DNA of 64,000 bases, from positions 21,636,370 to 21,700,369 of the forward strand of contig NC_045140.1 of NCBI RefSeq assembly GCF_008831285.2, written 5' to 3'. Shown here one piece after another: positions 28,405 through 45,200 of this stretch. The notes below the pieces were generated by a model, which had not been told where the DNA came from, did not search any database, and saw only the letters and a list, made by a program, of their open reading frames with translations. This DNA is from Nymphaea colorata (taxonomy: Eukaryota > Streptophyta > Magnoliopsida > Nymphaeales > Nymphaeaceae). The translations under genes were made by a program, and so were the position numbers. How positions within the stretch are numbered: position 1 is the stretch's first letter; every line of letters begins with the position of its first letter.

Positions 28405-30835
28405 CCTGTGAGAAGAGAAGGAGAGGAAGGGAGAGAACCTTGCCTTGGCTTCTTAATTCTCAAACCCAACCCCCTCCAAACCCTAACCCTAGCTTTTTAG
28501 CGGCTTGCGCCTTTGCCGGCTATAAATTTCCCGCGTAAATGGCCCCCGGCTGGTCCTCCTAAGACTTCACTTGAGCCGAGGGCTAAACCAAGAGAAGGGG
28601 AACGAAACTGAGGACATATTGTCTCCAATCTCTCTGCGATACAGCAACATCGACTCATAGACTGCATAGAAGACTGGAAGTGCCTCTTACATCTGTGTTT
28701 AAGTTACTTCAACTAAATCCTTTAAGTGATTTTTTATTTGTATTGTTCAAAATTAGCAATGTCTTAGCATTTTTTGTTTAAATATTGAAACATTGTCGAA
28801 TCATCCATGTAAGTGACATCTACATGGTTGCATTCGAGAAAAAAAGTTAAAAAATTAATTGTTTTTGTTGACAGTGATACATAGGCTTTTGCGTAAACTT
28901 GAAGTGAAAAATAAATTCTGATTTGTAACAAATATATCATCGATTATTTACTTGAAGAGTTGTACTGGGAATGCTTAGATGGAGTGTCAACGACACACTG
29001 TCTTGGAGGCCCAATCTAAAACAGGGTCTCAACTATCAGCTTCTCCCATTTTTTCGCCTCACCCCTTCACAAAAACATGGTATAAGTAATGTTTAGTCCA
29101 GTGTTTGTTTACACCATTCGACTAGTAAGACAAAGTGTTGCAATTGTTAGGCATGTCAATAGATAGGATTTTGTTTGAAAACCTGACAAAAATGCTTTTA
29201 AAAATTAGATATGGTAAAAGTTTAACATCCTCAATAAAATTCGGATCGAATTTGGAATTAAGAAATGATATTGATCAGATTCAGATCTAGATTGGGTTTT
29301 AAGTAAATATATCATATATGAACGAATTCGGGTGAAGACTCAAAGTGAATATCCCATATCCAATATTTATTGATTTTGAAAATGGTTCCTTAACATATCA
29401 TGGTTGTTTATTTAAAGGTCGGATTCAAATTTAGATAAAACAAAGTTAGACTTAGGTCTGATTCAGATTATAAATTTAAAAATTGTATTCGCACATGGTT
29501 TGGAATTTTTGTCGGCATATGAGTTTAAATCCAAATAAGCAAACCATGGTAAAAAACAGATCCAATTCGAATTCAATCCATTGACAACGGTATATTTATG
29601 GGCAACTTTTTTTAAAACCTCTAGAGATTGGTTTTCCCCTTATTGAAAAGTATAGAAATTAGTTCAAGAGTTTTGATGGCGTGATGTACGGTATATATAT
29701 TTAATTTGCAAGTAGTTGTACAAAGAAATGGATCCTGTTAAAGTGAGATCGTAAGTATACTTTGCACTTGAAATGAATATCAAACACGTCCTAATAACTT
29801 ATCCATTGCCTAAATAAGCAAAACATAAGATAAGAACGATAGTTAAAACCTAACTATGCAATCCAGTTTGGCAAACAGGTCGAGCTAGCCTTTGTCCGAG
29901 CTCGGTCTTTTTCAACAAACATCAATTCAACAATTGTTCTTAATTATGAGTGAGCAGGATACTCCCACTCTCCAGCAAAGAACTAAAGCTTTCATTTAAC
30001 TTCTTCTTGTTCCTCTTAAGGACATAGCATATTTTTGGTGTATCGGGGTGTTACTCCCACTACACTTCAACTTGCACATTAGTGACTATTATTCTGCAGC
30101 ACAAGAGGAGGTTTATGCTCATGACATTCAAAATGAAAGCCGGCCGTCTATCAACCTCCATTCCAAGGCATCGTGCCAACAACTGGGCGACATCAACGGC
30201 TCTTCATTAGTTTTTGGTAATATGATACTCCAATAAATTATCTATGATCTGTTTTAAAAGACACCAAACGGCGTCTTTGATTGATAAGGTCATCATCGAA
30301 GTGCAGACAGTGCATGTAGTCCGATCTTCACGGTCACTCACACACATCAATTTTTTTTCTTGGTTAATTCAAATACTCATGGGCTTGTTCCAGTCAAATG
30401 ACTCGTTAAATTAGTAAATTTACATCATTTTACCCATATATATAAATAAAAACGCATTCCTAACTTTTTGAGTACAACAAAATTTCACAAAGGTTTTTGA
30501 AGCTTCTGTTAATACTCAGAAAGAGTCTGCACATGTAATTCTCTATCACCATGGGAATACACCTAACTAATTGACTGTAGTCTGTAGTTATTGGACACCT
30601 GATTAATTCATCAGGCTTATGAACAATAATGATCATATTCCTGATAAGCATCACAAAAATACTTTATCGCGATAGTTTTTTTGCATATTTTGACTAACAA
30701 ACTTCTACGTTAGTGACTGGTCCAAGCAAGCCCCTGTTCTTGCCTTCCGTCACAAGTCCCTGACAACTCACAGAGTAGCACTTCACTGCATGCCTCTGAA
30801 GCTAGCATCCTTTTGAATAAAAGTTCACATTAATC
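28405..30835. other. Intergenic upstream of SerRS
   Basis: The first 150 bases are the likely SerRS promoter and leader. The rest is AT-rich with no supported gene. From about 29150 to 29590 there is a diverged copy of the dispersed repeat also seen at 14260-14940 (shared TTTTGAAAATGG(G/T)TYCTTAACATA and GGATTCAA strings). Confidence 0.45.
28478..28486. promoter_or_regulatory. Telo-box in the SerRS 5' region
   Basis: AAACCCTAA (followed by CCCTAG) lies 74-82 bases upstream of the SerRS ATG. Telo-boxes are enriched in promoters and 5' leaders of plant translation-machinery genes, often active in dividing cells (established knowledge). A single short motif can occur by chance; its position near a probable transcription start is what supports it. 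Confidence 0.5.
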
Positions 30836-32760
30836 TCTAATAATTCCCAAGTCCTGCACCTCGATCCCCCCAACTGAATGGTGTTCTTGCTTCTGCACGC
30901 CCCTGCTACCATTTGGAAGAACCTCGTGTTGGAGTCCCTCTCAGCCAATCAATGGATTCTGGCCTTCTGGCGCCACATACTCTCCTCCTCTTCCAAGTTC
31001 CAACAAGGCAGCAAGCTCACTCCTCAGGATCCTATCCTTCGTCATGGGACTCCCGTCTCCACTAAAGCTTGCACTGAATCAAGTTCTGAACTAATAGCCT
31101 TAATTCTGTATGCGATATTACACGCACACAATTTCTGCCATGACGCCAGCGCCCTCCTAGTTCACTCCAATTTGGTCGTAACTTGAATCCACGGACACCC
31201 TCCCACAAATGAGTTCCAAGCCCTCGCCACTACTTCCTCACAACTTTGTCTCCTAGACCAGTTATTGAAATAGTGGAATTATTGCAGTCGATGGCTACTG
31301 TGCATGTTGAGGAAGTTTACCTGAAAGACCAGCATGGATTGGTCTGAACTGGACTGTGGCTGCACCGTCAGTTTACTGCAGTGCCCCCATCTCTCCCTCC
31401 ACGCCTGATTTAGAAGGCACCAGTCTAATCAGTGCAGAATTAGTTCTTCCGTAGGTCTATTATTCGACCATGTATATCTCCTGCATGGATCGTGAAGGCA
31501 CCAGTCTAATTTGTGCAGGATTAGTTCATCTCCAGATCTATTATTCGACCATATATATATCTCCTGCATGGATCATTCACTGACTGAAACCTGCAATTTT
31601 CACAATTTTGATTAAAGGACCGATAGGAAGCCCCCTCGGAGATCTGCCGGTTTTATCCGAAGGCCAAGCATCACATTAAAATCACCCCATATGATGCATG
31701 CGTCTTCGCAATAGAACAAAATATTATGAAGCGTGCTTAGCCCTACCACCCGCTTTGCCAGGTTGGACGGTAAGTAACGCCCCCTACGAGCACTGAAATG
31801 TTGGTCATGTGTTCTCTGCATCTGAGGAAGATCTAGTTCTGATCAGTGACCATCGGGTTTGCCTGAACCATGGACGGATTCCACGCACGATGATTTGTGT
31901 TTTCCCTTCCAACCAGTTGGAATGAGCAATGCATGCGAATTTTAGGGTGATGGAGGTGCCGAGTTTGGAAGTCTTACTCGTTCAGCATGGAGTCGAAAAC
32001 GAAGAAACAGCAGGGTTGGATTCCTGCAGGGCTTGTTGCAGGTCCCTCCTGGCGGTGAGCCTAGCAAGCCCTTTTATGTTCCAACGCAGGATCTTCATCC
32101 TGTAGGCTGTTGATCGTCTTCTTTTGCTTCGTGGCTTCTCTCAACCTATTATGGGTCTTCCTCCTGGCGGTGTGCCTAGCAAGTCCTCTTATGTTCCAAC
32201 CCAGGATCTTCGTCCTGTAGGTTGTTGATCATCTTCTTTTGCTTTCGTGGCTTCTGTCAACCTATGGGTTTTCTTCCTGGCGGTGTGCCTAGCAAGCCTT
32301 CTTATGTTCCTTTACTAGTCGTAACCTGTTTCCAATCCTCTTGAATGTTCTTCTCCAGTCGGCTCCTCGGCCCAGCCCACACCAGCATCCTCCTTCCCTG
32401 ATGACGGTCTCTTCTTGTTCGGGATCAGCATGGCATCCTCCTGATCGGTGACCCCCTGAATCTCTTCCTGCGGTAGAAAGTGCCTAGGATACATCTCTTC
32501 CGGGATAGTTTTCCGGAAGATGAGACTTCACATCGCATCTGCCGCAGAACCTCAACCTCCCTTCATAAATGGTGGTGGAGTGAACTGCTCACCATCACTT
32601 GGAGTGATTTCGCTTTCGGCAAGAGAGTTTTCTACTACGGGACATCGATGCAGATTGCCCCGAAGCCATTACGCGTAACCAGCCGCGTTGGGTTGTCAAC
32701 TTACAGCAAATCCATGTTCAGGCCATTGGCAATCCGAAACAACTTTTGATGCTAGTAAAA
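30836..32760 (-). mobile_element. L1-type LINE remnant: ORF1 end, endonuclease and start of RT
   Basis: On the minus strand from about 32750 downwards: an ORF1-like piece (VDNPTRLVTRNGFGAICIDVP), a hydrophilic ORF1 tail, then an ORF2 start (MKILRWNIKGLARLTARRD near 32100) of the AP-endonuclease domain, the endonuclease signature IIWGDFNVML near 31690, a conserved linker (SCEEVVARAWNSFVGGCPW near 31220) and a pre-RT segment (MWRQKARIHW then AERDSNTRFFQM near 30930) broken by an in-frame TGA. The RT core and 3' end are missing. Stops and frameshifts make it dead. It complements the 3'-end LINE copy at 11.5 kb, but whether they are one family is not known. Confidence 0.8.
32047..32312. repeat. 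Tandem repeat within the LINE 5' region, three copies of about 114 bp
   Basis: TCCTGGCGGTGxGCCTAGCAAG occurs at 32047, 32162 and 32275 (periods 115 and 113), each followed by TTATGTTCC; the first two continue with CAACxCAGGATCTTC. The unit spans the start of ORF2 (WNIRGLARHTARR in the repeated copies, minus strand). The third copy is partial. Confidence 0.85.
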
Positions 32761-33950
32761 TGGCTCTAATCCTGTGTCACCTGATCTATTAAAGGGGGAT
32801 TTAATCACAAAGCCTATTTTCAGCGGCATCCATGGCTTCCTCATTGCTAACTCGTCAAAGGGGGATGCTAGTAAAATGGCTCTCGTCAAAGCCGCTCCCC
32901 ACCATAATATATCATATTCTAACATTACGAATACGTAAATGCAATAAGCAATAATATCAAAAGAGTGAACAAAAAATGTTGATGATTTTTTGGAGAAAGA
33001 AAAGATGGCTTCCTTGAAAACATCAAGGAGGAAGCAAATGAACTTCGACCTGACCAAGAACGTCTGTTTCAACCGGCGAAAATGCAGGCAACCACAAATT
33101 TCTCTACCCTCGCCAGTTTTGGACATGTTAGAGTTGACAGTTTGAAAATATTCAATATTCCTACTCCTCTCCGTCAACGCCGTTTTATAAACAAATTCAA
33201 CAGCAAAGATGCGACCTGAAACCGATCGAGAACGGCTGTAGATTTCATGGTCACACTTAAAGATTAGGCGTGATTTCAGCTTTGGGATAGAAGTCAGTCC
33301 ATGAGAGAAAAATAGTGATTGTCCATCTAACGGTGACAGTCTGCTTCACTGTGCCACCTTTCGATCCATAACAAGCAAAGCTTTCGTCAACCATGACATT
33401 GCACGTAATTAGATAGAGGCATTCAATAGACAATCTACAATGTGTACTCGAACTCAGTTGACCAAGACAAGCCCACTTGTCTTTAATGAAAGGTCCCTAA
33501 GGCTTCACACACACACAGAGGGCCTATCTTGATCTCATATATTGTCTGCTGACATTGTCTGCTTAATACAATCGTGAATACATCTTTCCTTTTAGTATGA
33601 CCACCAAGAGCCCAAGAAGCAAAGTTCAATATAGTTAGCCGTACTTCTGTTCATGTCGGTTCAACAAGAATCAAAATGCTGCACAAGATAAACGTTTTTG
33701 AGATTGTCCAAGTTTGAAAAGATAAAAAATTTTAAAAGTAACATGCCCTCGCTAGAGCTGATGAACAGATCCATCTTATATCGATGTGTAGGTCAAAAAG
33801 AAGCTCATCATCCGCCATAAGAGCCAGGAAACGTTCCCAAGCACACCTTGCAAATTCTCATGGTGGAGACATGGCTAAGGTCTCCTAAAAACAACAAAGT
33901 GCACAGAAATCAAAATGCAAAACTGATAGATGCCCAATAGGAATCTGTTT
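32761..33950. other. Intergenic
   Basis: No gene supported. The open frame on the minus strand at 32752-33177 shows no domain and starts within LINE-derived sequence. A short direct repeat (GCTAGTAAAATGGCTCT) occurs at about 32751 and 32868. Confidence 0.4.
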
Positions 33951-34390
33951 TCACTTAGATTCCCGATCCTAATCTCAAGGTTAATCTTTATAATGGAGCT
34001 GTCATTCTTTGGGTGATGAGTTCTTCAAGAAATTGGAAAACACCATCCAAGATGATACTACATAAACCACCCTAGCGAACCATATGCAAATGGAACAGTG
34101 GGGCATGATACCTTGGTTTTGGACTTCCATATTTGGATCATTCTAGAAAAGAATGAAGTCGTGAAAGGGTGTAAGGTTGCTGCCATCTCCACGTCATGTC
34201 GATTTTGATAGTTCTCAAGAATGCAATATATGGTACTGCATGTTGCCATGTGATGAAGTTCAATAAATGAACATACTGCTCCATTTGCAAAATGCTCTAC
34301 ACCAATATAAACAATCAGCAATGTTAAGAATATACTACATCCTTGATAGGATAATGTCACACACTTGTTTAACTTAAGACCTAGAGGCCC
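33950..34390 (-). pseudogene. Pseudogene copy of the SerRS C-terminal exon
   Basis: About 430 bp resembling 22785-23225. The minus-strand translation keeps IYCILENYQ and KSKTKVSCPTVP, matching the functional ICCILENYQ and [12 protein letters not shown], with the core between them shortened and altered. Flanking intron-like and downstream sequence (ATCCTAA.CT.AAGGTTA on one side, TAGGATAATGTC.. on the other) is also shared, so this came from a DNA segmental duplication, not from a processed mRNA. No other SerRS exons are nearby. Confidence 0.85.
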
Positions 34391-34814
34391 CTAAGACCTA
34401 GAGGCCCCATAGATCAATCCCTCTCAGACGCTAGACCACTTCAAGGTTGAACAGTCAAAGACAGCTAAAAGATCAATTTCAGGATCAAAGTCAAACTAAA
34501 ATGGTTGCCAACAATGTCGGACTGATTCCAACACAAGCAAAAGCAGGGCAGTAGGAAACACAATGTGATTTTGCAAACAACGCCCTTCTCATAACTCCAA
34601 AAGAAGAAGAAAGAAATAAAACACCACTCCCCAGAACGCTCATAGTCCTATGAAAAAACACAACTAGGCAGCGGAAACAAATTAGCTTGTTCACAACAAG
34701 GTTCAAAAAGCAAATGACGCAACTCACACATAAAAATCTATGTGCAAGTAAACCTGACTAGTCCAGAAGATATATACACAGCCGGAAAGAAATAAGTTAC
34801 CCCTTTCAGTGCCA
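34391..34814. other. 3' flank of FKF1
   Basis: No gene supported. Includes a short duplication (TAAGACCTAGAGGCCCC at about 34375 and 34390). The part next to 34815 is the likely 3' UTR of the FKF1 transcript. Confidence 0.4.
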
Positions 34815-38882
<4,068 letters not shown>

Positions 38883-39517
38883 TCATCCGTCAAAAACGCA
38901 TGACCAGGTTCACAATAAGAAATCGCTCAGATGGCGGGAGTGCGGCACCAGCTGCCTATATATCAAGGGCAGCAACTTTGATTGCCCAGATGCCTTCCCC
39001 TAATCACGCTTGTGCCACAATGCGCCATCCTCCCTACAACCGGAAATTCATTATCACAACGAGGCCATTCTTTACAAGGGATGGGTGAAGAGCTCACTAA
39101 GAAGCATAGCAATCTCAACATTTTTATATTAAAAAACAATAAGGTCGCAATATGGTAACATTTTATCTTGTTGCCTTTAAAATTTTCCAACGATCAACAT
39201 TGATGTTGTACAGTTAAAAGGTTGCGTTTAATTGCCGTAGGTGTGAAAATTGGCATGATGGATCTAAAATCAGCCGGTGTGGGCTTATCTAGACGATTGC
39301 TCAAACAGACTTTCACCAATTGTATAGTTCCTCGCAAATATTTAATTATTTGAAAATAGTTGCTTCTTACAAACTATAACGTAAAGCGTTGCCGCACTGA
39401 GTGGCACTTTCGAAATTTGAGTGAAAGGGGGTGGCCATCAGCAAGCATCTGGGAAGAACAAACGGTAACGATGGCGCCCTCACAGGTGCGTGTCGTCTTG
39501 ATATTTTTCTGCCCAAC

Positions 39518-39526
39518 AAAATATCT
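39518..39526 (+). promoter_or_regulatory. Evening element upstream of FKF1
   Basis: Perfect AAAATATCT, 639 bases upstream of the FKF1 start codon. This is the evening element bound by CCA1, LHY and RVE MYB factors, and FKF1 is evening-phased in Arabidopsis (established knowledge). A 9-bp match is expected by chance fairly often in AT-rich DNA; its place before a clock-controlled gene is the reason to list it. Confidence 0.6.
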
Positions 39527-39607
39527 GCGTCGAAGGGGCGCCTTCTCTCACCCACTTGGCTGCCACGTCAGACGCGATGATGACGCAGCGAGGCGGTTGA
39601 CCCTGCG

Positions 39608-39628
39608 AAAATATCCCCAGGATATTTT
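39608..39628. promoter_or_regulatory. Palindrome of two evening-element-like half-sites
   Basis: AAAATATCC, three bases, then GGATATTTT: a perfect inverted repeat with 9-bp arms. Each arm differs from the evening element only at its last base. It lies 82 bases beyond the perfect element, about 0.73 kb upstream of the FKF1 ATG. Function is inferred, not known. Confidence 0.45.
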
Positions 39629-42116
39629 ACTTACCCCTACATTTTCCATTTTTTTAATTATTTAATATACCTAGATCTTAACGGCGAAGCGATGTTCTGG
39701 AAAATAAATTATAATAATAAATAATTAAATTAACTGCGACTCGGTAGGTGGAGGAGGCACGCGACACCGCCACGACCGGGCCCACCCCCAAATGTTGGCG
39801 GGCAACAGTGGACCCCGCCGTAGTGGAGGATCTTCGTTGCGTCGATTCGCTGTACTGTTATTTAAGTAAACCGTCGCTAATACTGGAAAGTTTTTGGCAC
39901 TTGTGGAGGAATTTTTAACGGAATATCGTAAATCCCCTCCTGGGTTTGGAGTTTCGACCAACTTTTTGCTTATTTTTTAAAAAATTACCCATTTTTATGA
40001 ATTTCTTAATATGTTGTTTACTTTTATTGAAAATATCAAATACAAGCCTAACGCAAAATCTGTTAAAAACGCTAATAGCTTGGTATATATCTTTTCAAAC
40101 TCCATTACTTTATGTTGAAGTTTGTTACTGTTTTTATGTCACGTCGCTATCGTGGGAACCCATGTCATGAAGGTTTAACTACTACTGTCATTTTTCCATG
40201 CATTTTTTGCTTATAAAAGGGGGTCTTCCGTTTTAACAAAGGAAGATATTTTAGTCTCGTGAGAAAGAGAGAGGCTTATCCCACCGCCGCACAAGTGACA
40301 TTTTAGTCATTTATTTCCCGTTTATGACACAAACAAAGCTAGGTGTATACGTCTTATTCGTTGTTCTCCTGATTGTGTGGATTCCAATAATATGTTATTA
40401 TATTAAGCTAATCAAACGGCCCTCCCTGATTATTGGCGTGCAGCTGGTGTCCCATTTGAAGTGACTGGTTTCCTTCTTTTTTATATTATCTCATTATACT
40501 TTTCGTGGCGTTCACGTAGCTGAATAAACTGCACGCACGCACGCACATGTATGTGTGTGTGTGTGTGCGTGCTTCAAGCAAGATTATTTGGCTCATTTTC
40601 AATCGGTGACATAGTTTTCCTTTAGCTCTCTAAAGATGCGTGCTATATTTTATAGTGAGACGGCAAAAAGTAAAAAAATATAAAGGCAAGTGACTTTATA
40701 TTTAAAAATGTTCAATGATGCCAGTTTAAAAACAAGTAAATTTTAAGAGACTAGTGTGGGCAGTTGCCCACACCAATGACCATGTGGTTCCTGCACTAAA
40801 GATGAATAATGTAAAATTAAAAGACATTATATCGAGGAAGCCACATGTTTCCCATATTTTTGGTTAAGCTATATTGTAATGTTTGTCACCGTAAAATTTG
40901 GTAGCGGGAATTCACCCATTTCATAGCAGAACGGCCAAAGTACTAGCTTTGCCCAACAAGATTAGCATACAGTCAATAATGCATATTACACTTACGTGTG
41001 AGCGAGCAGACCTTGAATAAAGGGGCGTTTGATTGCTTCTATATTTGAAATCCATAGATGTGACGTAGATCCACTTTCTTCGATGTGGTAAAAAAAAAGA
41101 AAAAAAGAAAAATCTATGGCCTATGGCATAAAATGTCACACTTGAAATTTTTATTCTACCTTGTTGCATTGAGAAGAGGCTATGATTTAAGTTGGGATGA
41201 GAAGAACCTGATTTTACATCAATATTTTGATAGTTAAAAAAAAGGGGACGATCAAATGCTCCCAGATGTATTACATGGAAATTGTCTAAAACCATATAAT
41301 TTAGATAAAAGATCATAAAATCCATTTAGGTGCACGATATAGGATCTCCATGTCAGAAAATCAACGCGACGAGATCCATGTGGTCAAATCAATAAGACTC
41401 GGACGTAGGCGCTGAGAATATAATAATAAAAAACATTAATAATAAAAATAAAGTACATATCGATTGGTCTGTTTCATATTTATTTATTTACGTATTAAGA
41501 AATAATTGTTTGTTTAACGAGATGTCCCGGTTTTATCCCCCAAAAAAGAGCATTTACATTGTATTTGTTTTAATAAAATATCGAAGTATTGCTGGTCATT
41601 TTCTAAAAGTCGTCAAACATTATTATTTACATGGCAACCAAAATTACTTGCACGGCATTTTTGTGGTTTCCTATTCATTATGAGGCTTGATCGGACAAAC
41701 TTATTAGATTTTATGGTTAAGCAAGACATCATTCGCGGTTAGTGAGGGTGGTTTACCCCTTTTTGTTTTTTTTATTATGCTTTCGAGTTCATAATTACCC
41801 CGAAATGTGGGTGAATTTACAACATTGTCATTGAACACGACATTGACAAATATAATTTATACAGTGCTAACGATTTAGAATAACAATTTCGTTACCGTGT
41901 TCTTAAAAGCGGGTGATTAAAAAATATAATGTTGTGATTGTTTCCAAATCAAATGATCAAACGCCTCACGTAATCGTTCCGTGCGGATGCTATTGTTTAT
42001 ATATTTTTGCAAAAAATACTCCGCGTTTCCGATAAAACCATTTTCAGAAAGCCCTAGAATTAATTTATCCGAGTCCCATCCCGTTATTTTCACTCGCGTT
42101 ATACTCGGCTTGTCTC

Positions 42117-42149
42117 TTCCCGCCATCCCGCCCCAACGGGCTTCCCGCG
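42117..42149 (+). promoter_or_regulatory. Two E2F-type sites upstream of CTC1
   Basis: TTCCCGCC at 42117-42124 and TTCCCGCG at 42142-42149; both fit TTSSCGSS, 25 bases apart and 75-107 bases upstream of the CTC1 ATG. E2F/DP factors switch on replication genes at the G1/S step in plants; CTC1 works with DNA polymerase alpha, so such control is plausible. The stretch is GC-rich, which raises the chance of a match. Confidence 0.5.
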
Positions 42150-42223
42150 CACGCCTCGCTCTTCTTCTTCGCCCACATCTTCAGCATTTTTGGGGTTTCC
42201 TTGGAGCAACAAACGGTTCTTCG

Positions 42224-45200
42224 ATGGCGGACGTCAAGAAGCTATCCGTCTCCGATCTCCTTCTGCTATCCCGCCCTGTCACTGGCGCTTTCTCCCTATC
42301 GGTCTCTCCATCCAACCCTTCCGACTCTTCTGAGAATGCCGTCCCCTCCCCGGGTAGGACGAGAAAGCGTGCCCGTGGCGATGATAATCAGGATCCGGGT
42401 CTCTCGGAGAGAAGCCCTAGAATTTTAGAGCCACTGGATCATCCGGCGATTCTGATCGGCACTGTTGATCTGTGGACCGGTGTTTCGGATCGACGGTCTG
42501 GGTGTTCCAAGAACGATTGTCTGCTTTTCGCCGACGAGGGAGCTAGGGTTTGCTGCGACGTTCTTGAGTTAGACATTGGGATGATAGGGAGACGGGTGAC
42601 GGTTCTTGCTTGGAATTTCATTCCGTCCAAGTGCACTGCAGGGTTGCTGGAAATAATCAAGTGGGAGTTGGCTGAACCGCCGCCTCATCGGTGGTCGTCG
42701 GGAGGTGGGAGCTCTGAACATGGGTTCTATCCCTTGTGTCCGTCCAGCGATTCTCTTCAGAGCGAGGTCCGCTCGTTTTCGGGCTGCCGCCGCATTGGTC
42801 GAGACGAGGTTTCTGGACAGTTAACTGCTGTTAGCCCCGTTTTCGACGTTCCTTGCACGGCAAAGAGTGGACTTCCTGACGTTCTCAGCGAATCTAGGCC
42901 CGAGAATTTTAAGGGATTCCTGGTGGAATTCTTAGTTTGTGATTGCTCTGAATGCAGCAGTGTTATGTATTCGAGCCATATTTATGGCAGTAATGTGAAC
43001 CCTGTGACGGTGTATTTTTGCGGTGCGGCTGCTAAATGGCGCCCCGTGTTTGCTAAACTCGTGGGCAGTTTTATCCATGTAGTGGGGCTGAAGAGGAAAT
43101 TGGTGCTTGTTGACGTAGAAACTATTCCTATGTTGGTTTCTACGTCGAAAACTGGCATGCGCTTGTACAGAAAGGAACAGGAGGTCTCCAACGAAGGGGC
43201 ATCGACGAGGAAAAGGACCACTGTCAAAAACGAATTTACTGGTCAATACACCGGTGTGGCTACGGGGGTCTATATGCAAGGGATGGTTGTTGAGCTGGAC
43301 GAGAAAGTTTGGCTGGTTTTCACAGATCAACTGGAAAATCCTCACTCATTGAGGGTCGGTGCTATTGTATGTATTTCGTTAGACCTCTTTGTTGTTTTGT
43401 TTATGCGCGTTTAAATTGCTAGCGACTGCTTTCTCAATGCTGGCGTGTTTGTATCTGTTTTGACATGTATTTGAAGGTTGATGTGAGAAATGCTCATTTT
43501 ATTCTCCCCAAGTTTTCTTGGAGTAAGATCCTCTTACTTGGTGCCTGCGTCAAGACGGTGCTCATTATAAAACGTTTTTCTGCCTTGGCTACTCAGTAAG
43601 CGTTATCCTTTCGAAACGTCACTAGTATCTGTAGTTTCGAGGCATGAAACGCTTGGTTCTTGACTTGCTGTGTTTCTATTGCAGATGTCATGTCAGGTCT
43701 CGCACTAACAGTCTATTGGCTAAGTTTGTTGGCTCCTTACCTTTTATTGCAAAATTCTGGTATATTCGTGCTTCAAGCGTATATATATCTAGATTACTAG
43801 TTCACAGATATTTAAACTTGTCTGGTTGGTTTCAGGATGCTGCTTATGGTTTCAAGTTTCAGAGAAAAATTCTCTGGAATCCTTCTCGAGAAGGAAATCC
43901 TAGGGTCAAAAAGTGTAATCTACTTTATTTGCAATGCGCTTGTTTGTATGCTAATCTTAACATTTCGTTAAATGATACAAAATCGTTATCTTTCCAGAAA
44001 GAAGGACTGGTCCAGATATATGCTAAGTTGTGCTTTTCTTTGCACTCGTCACAACTTCGGGTAAATTGGTAAAGACTGATGGTTCTTTGAGTTCTATCCT
44101 AACGTACTGTCGTACGATAAATGATAATGGACATTTTTCCTTTTTCTGCTTGTTGTTTATGCTATGCATAAACTGTGATGCGTGTTCTACTACAGCATGG
44201 AATATTTAAAGAATTTTGCAAGCATAGTTGCTGGGATGGTTCTGAGCTTGGAACAACAAAATTGGTCTGCTAATCTCTCTCTCCCCCTATCTCCCTGAAG
44301 TTTTCCTGTTTCTGTATGGCTGCAAACGCATGTACATATGTCTGCTAGCATGACTTTCTGCATGGCCATGTGCCTACATGTATGAGAATGTGTAAGCATA
44401 ATGCGAACACATCTCTCACCCAATAAAGCAATTTCATGGCTTCGAAAAATTCCACTTCCAGTAACGTGAAAAACATGCTTGTAGCAAATGTAGAGTAAAA
44501 AAGATTTCTATTTCCACTTTCACATTCTGGCAAAGAAGAGGAGGGAAATATGGGAAAGAAGGGGCAGGCTACCGTAAGGCATCTTATGCAGACTTTGTTC
44601 CTTTTATTCCATTTTCCAGTGTTGTATGTATCGTATCGTTTACAAAATACGATACGATACACCCCCTGTATCGTAAATGGGTGTGTATTGTACCTGTATC
44701 GTACGATACGGTGCGATACGGGCCCCCGTATCGTACGATACGGTGCGATACAGGCTGATTTCTAAAAAGGATGCTTGAACCCCATTTTTTTGAGTTTTTT
44801 TTTATAAAAACCCACCCCTAATTCATTTATAATCTATAGATTGTACTGCCTTAGAGGGAAACCATCGATTTCCATTGTGAAATCATCGATTTTCACCTTG
44901 AAATCATCTATTAAACCATGGATTTGTGCATGGGTGGCTGATTCCCATTGGGAGGAAAGGGGTTTTTTTAAACCATGAAGATGAAGATGAAAAAGAATGA
45001 TATTGTTATGAATTTTGATGTCTATGAAGTATGAATGATGAACCGTGAACACGTAAGTTTATAGCATTTAGCAAAATAATAAGTCTATCATTATCTAAAA
45101 GACTAAAACATGTATTCTATGAAGAATTTATTATTTTTAATTTTTCTGATTTTTTTAATGATTTTTTCGATTTTTTTAATTTTTTTCTGATTTATTATTA

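Noticed and set aside
40205-40260. TATAAAAGG promoter-like box
   Set aside because: No gene starts within reach on the plus strand and no leader or ORF follows it.
41981-42223. In-frame upstream extension of CTC1 (start before 42224)
   Set aside because: The added residues look like translated leader (hydrophobic then arginine-rich) and have no family match; 42224 has a better start context and begins the conserved part.
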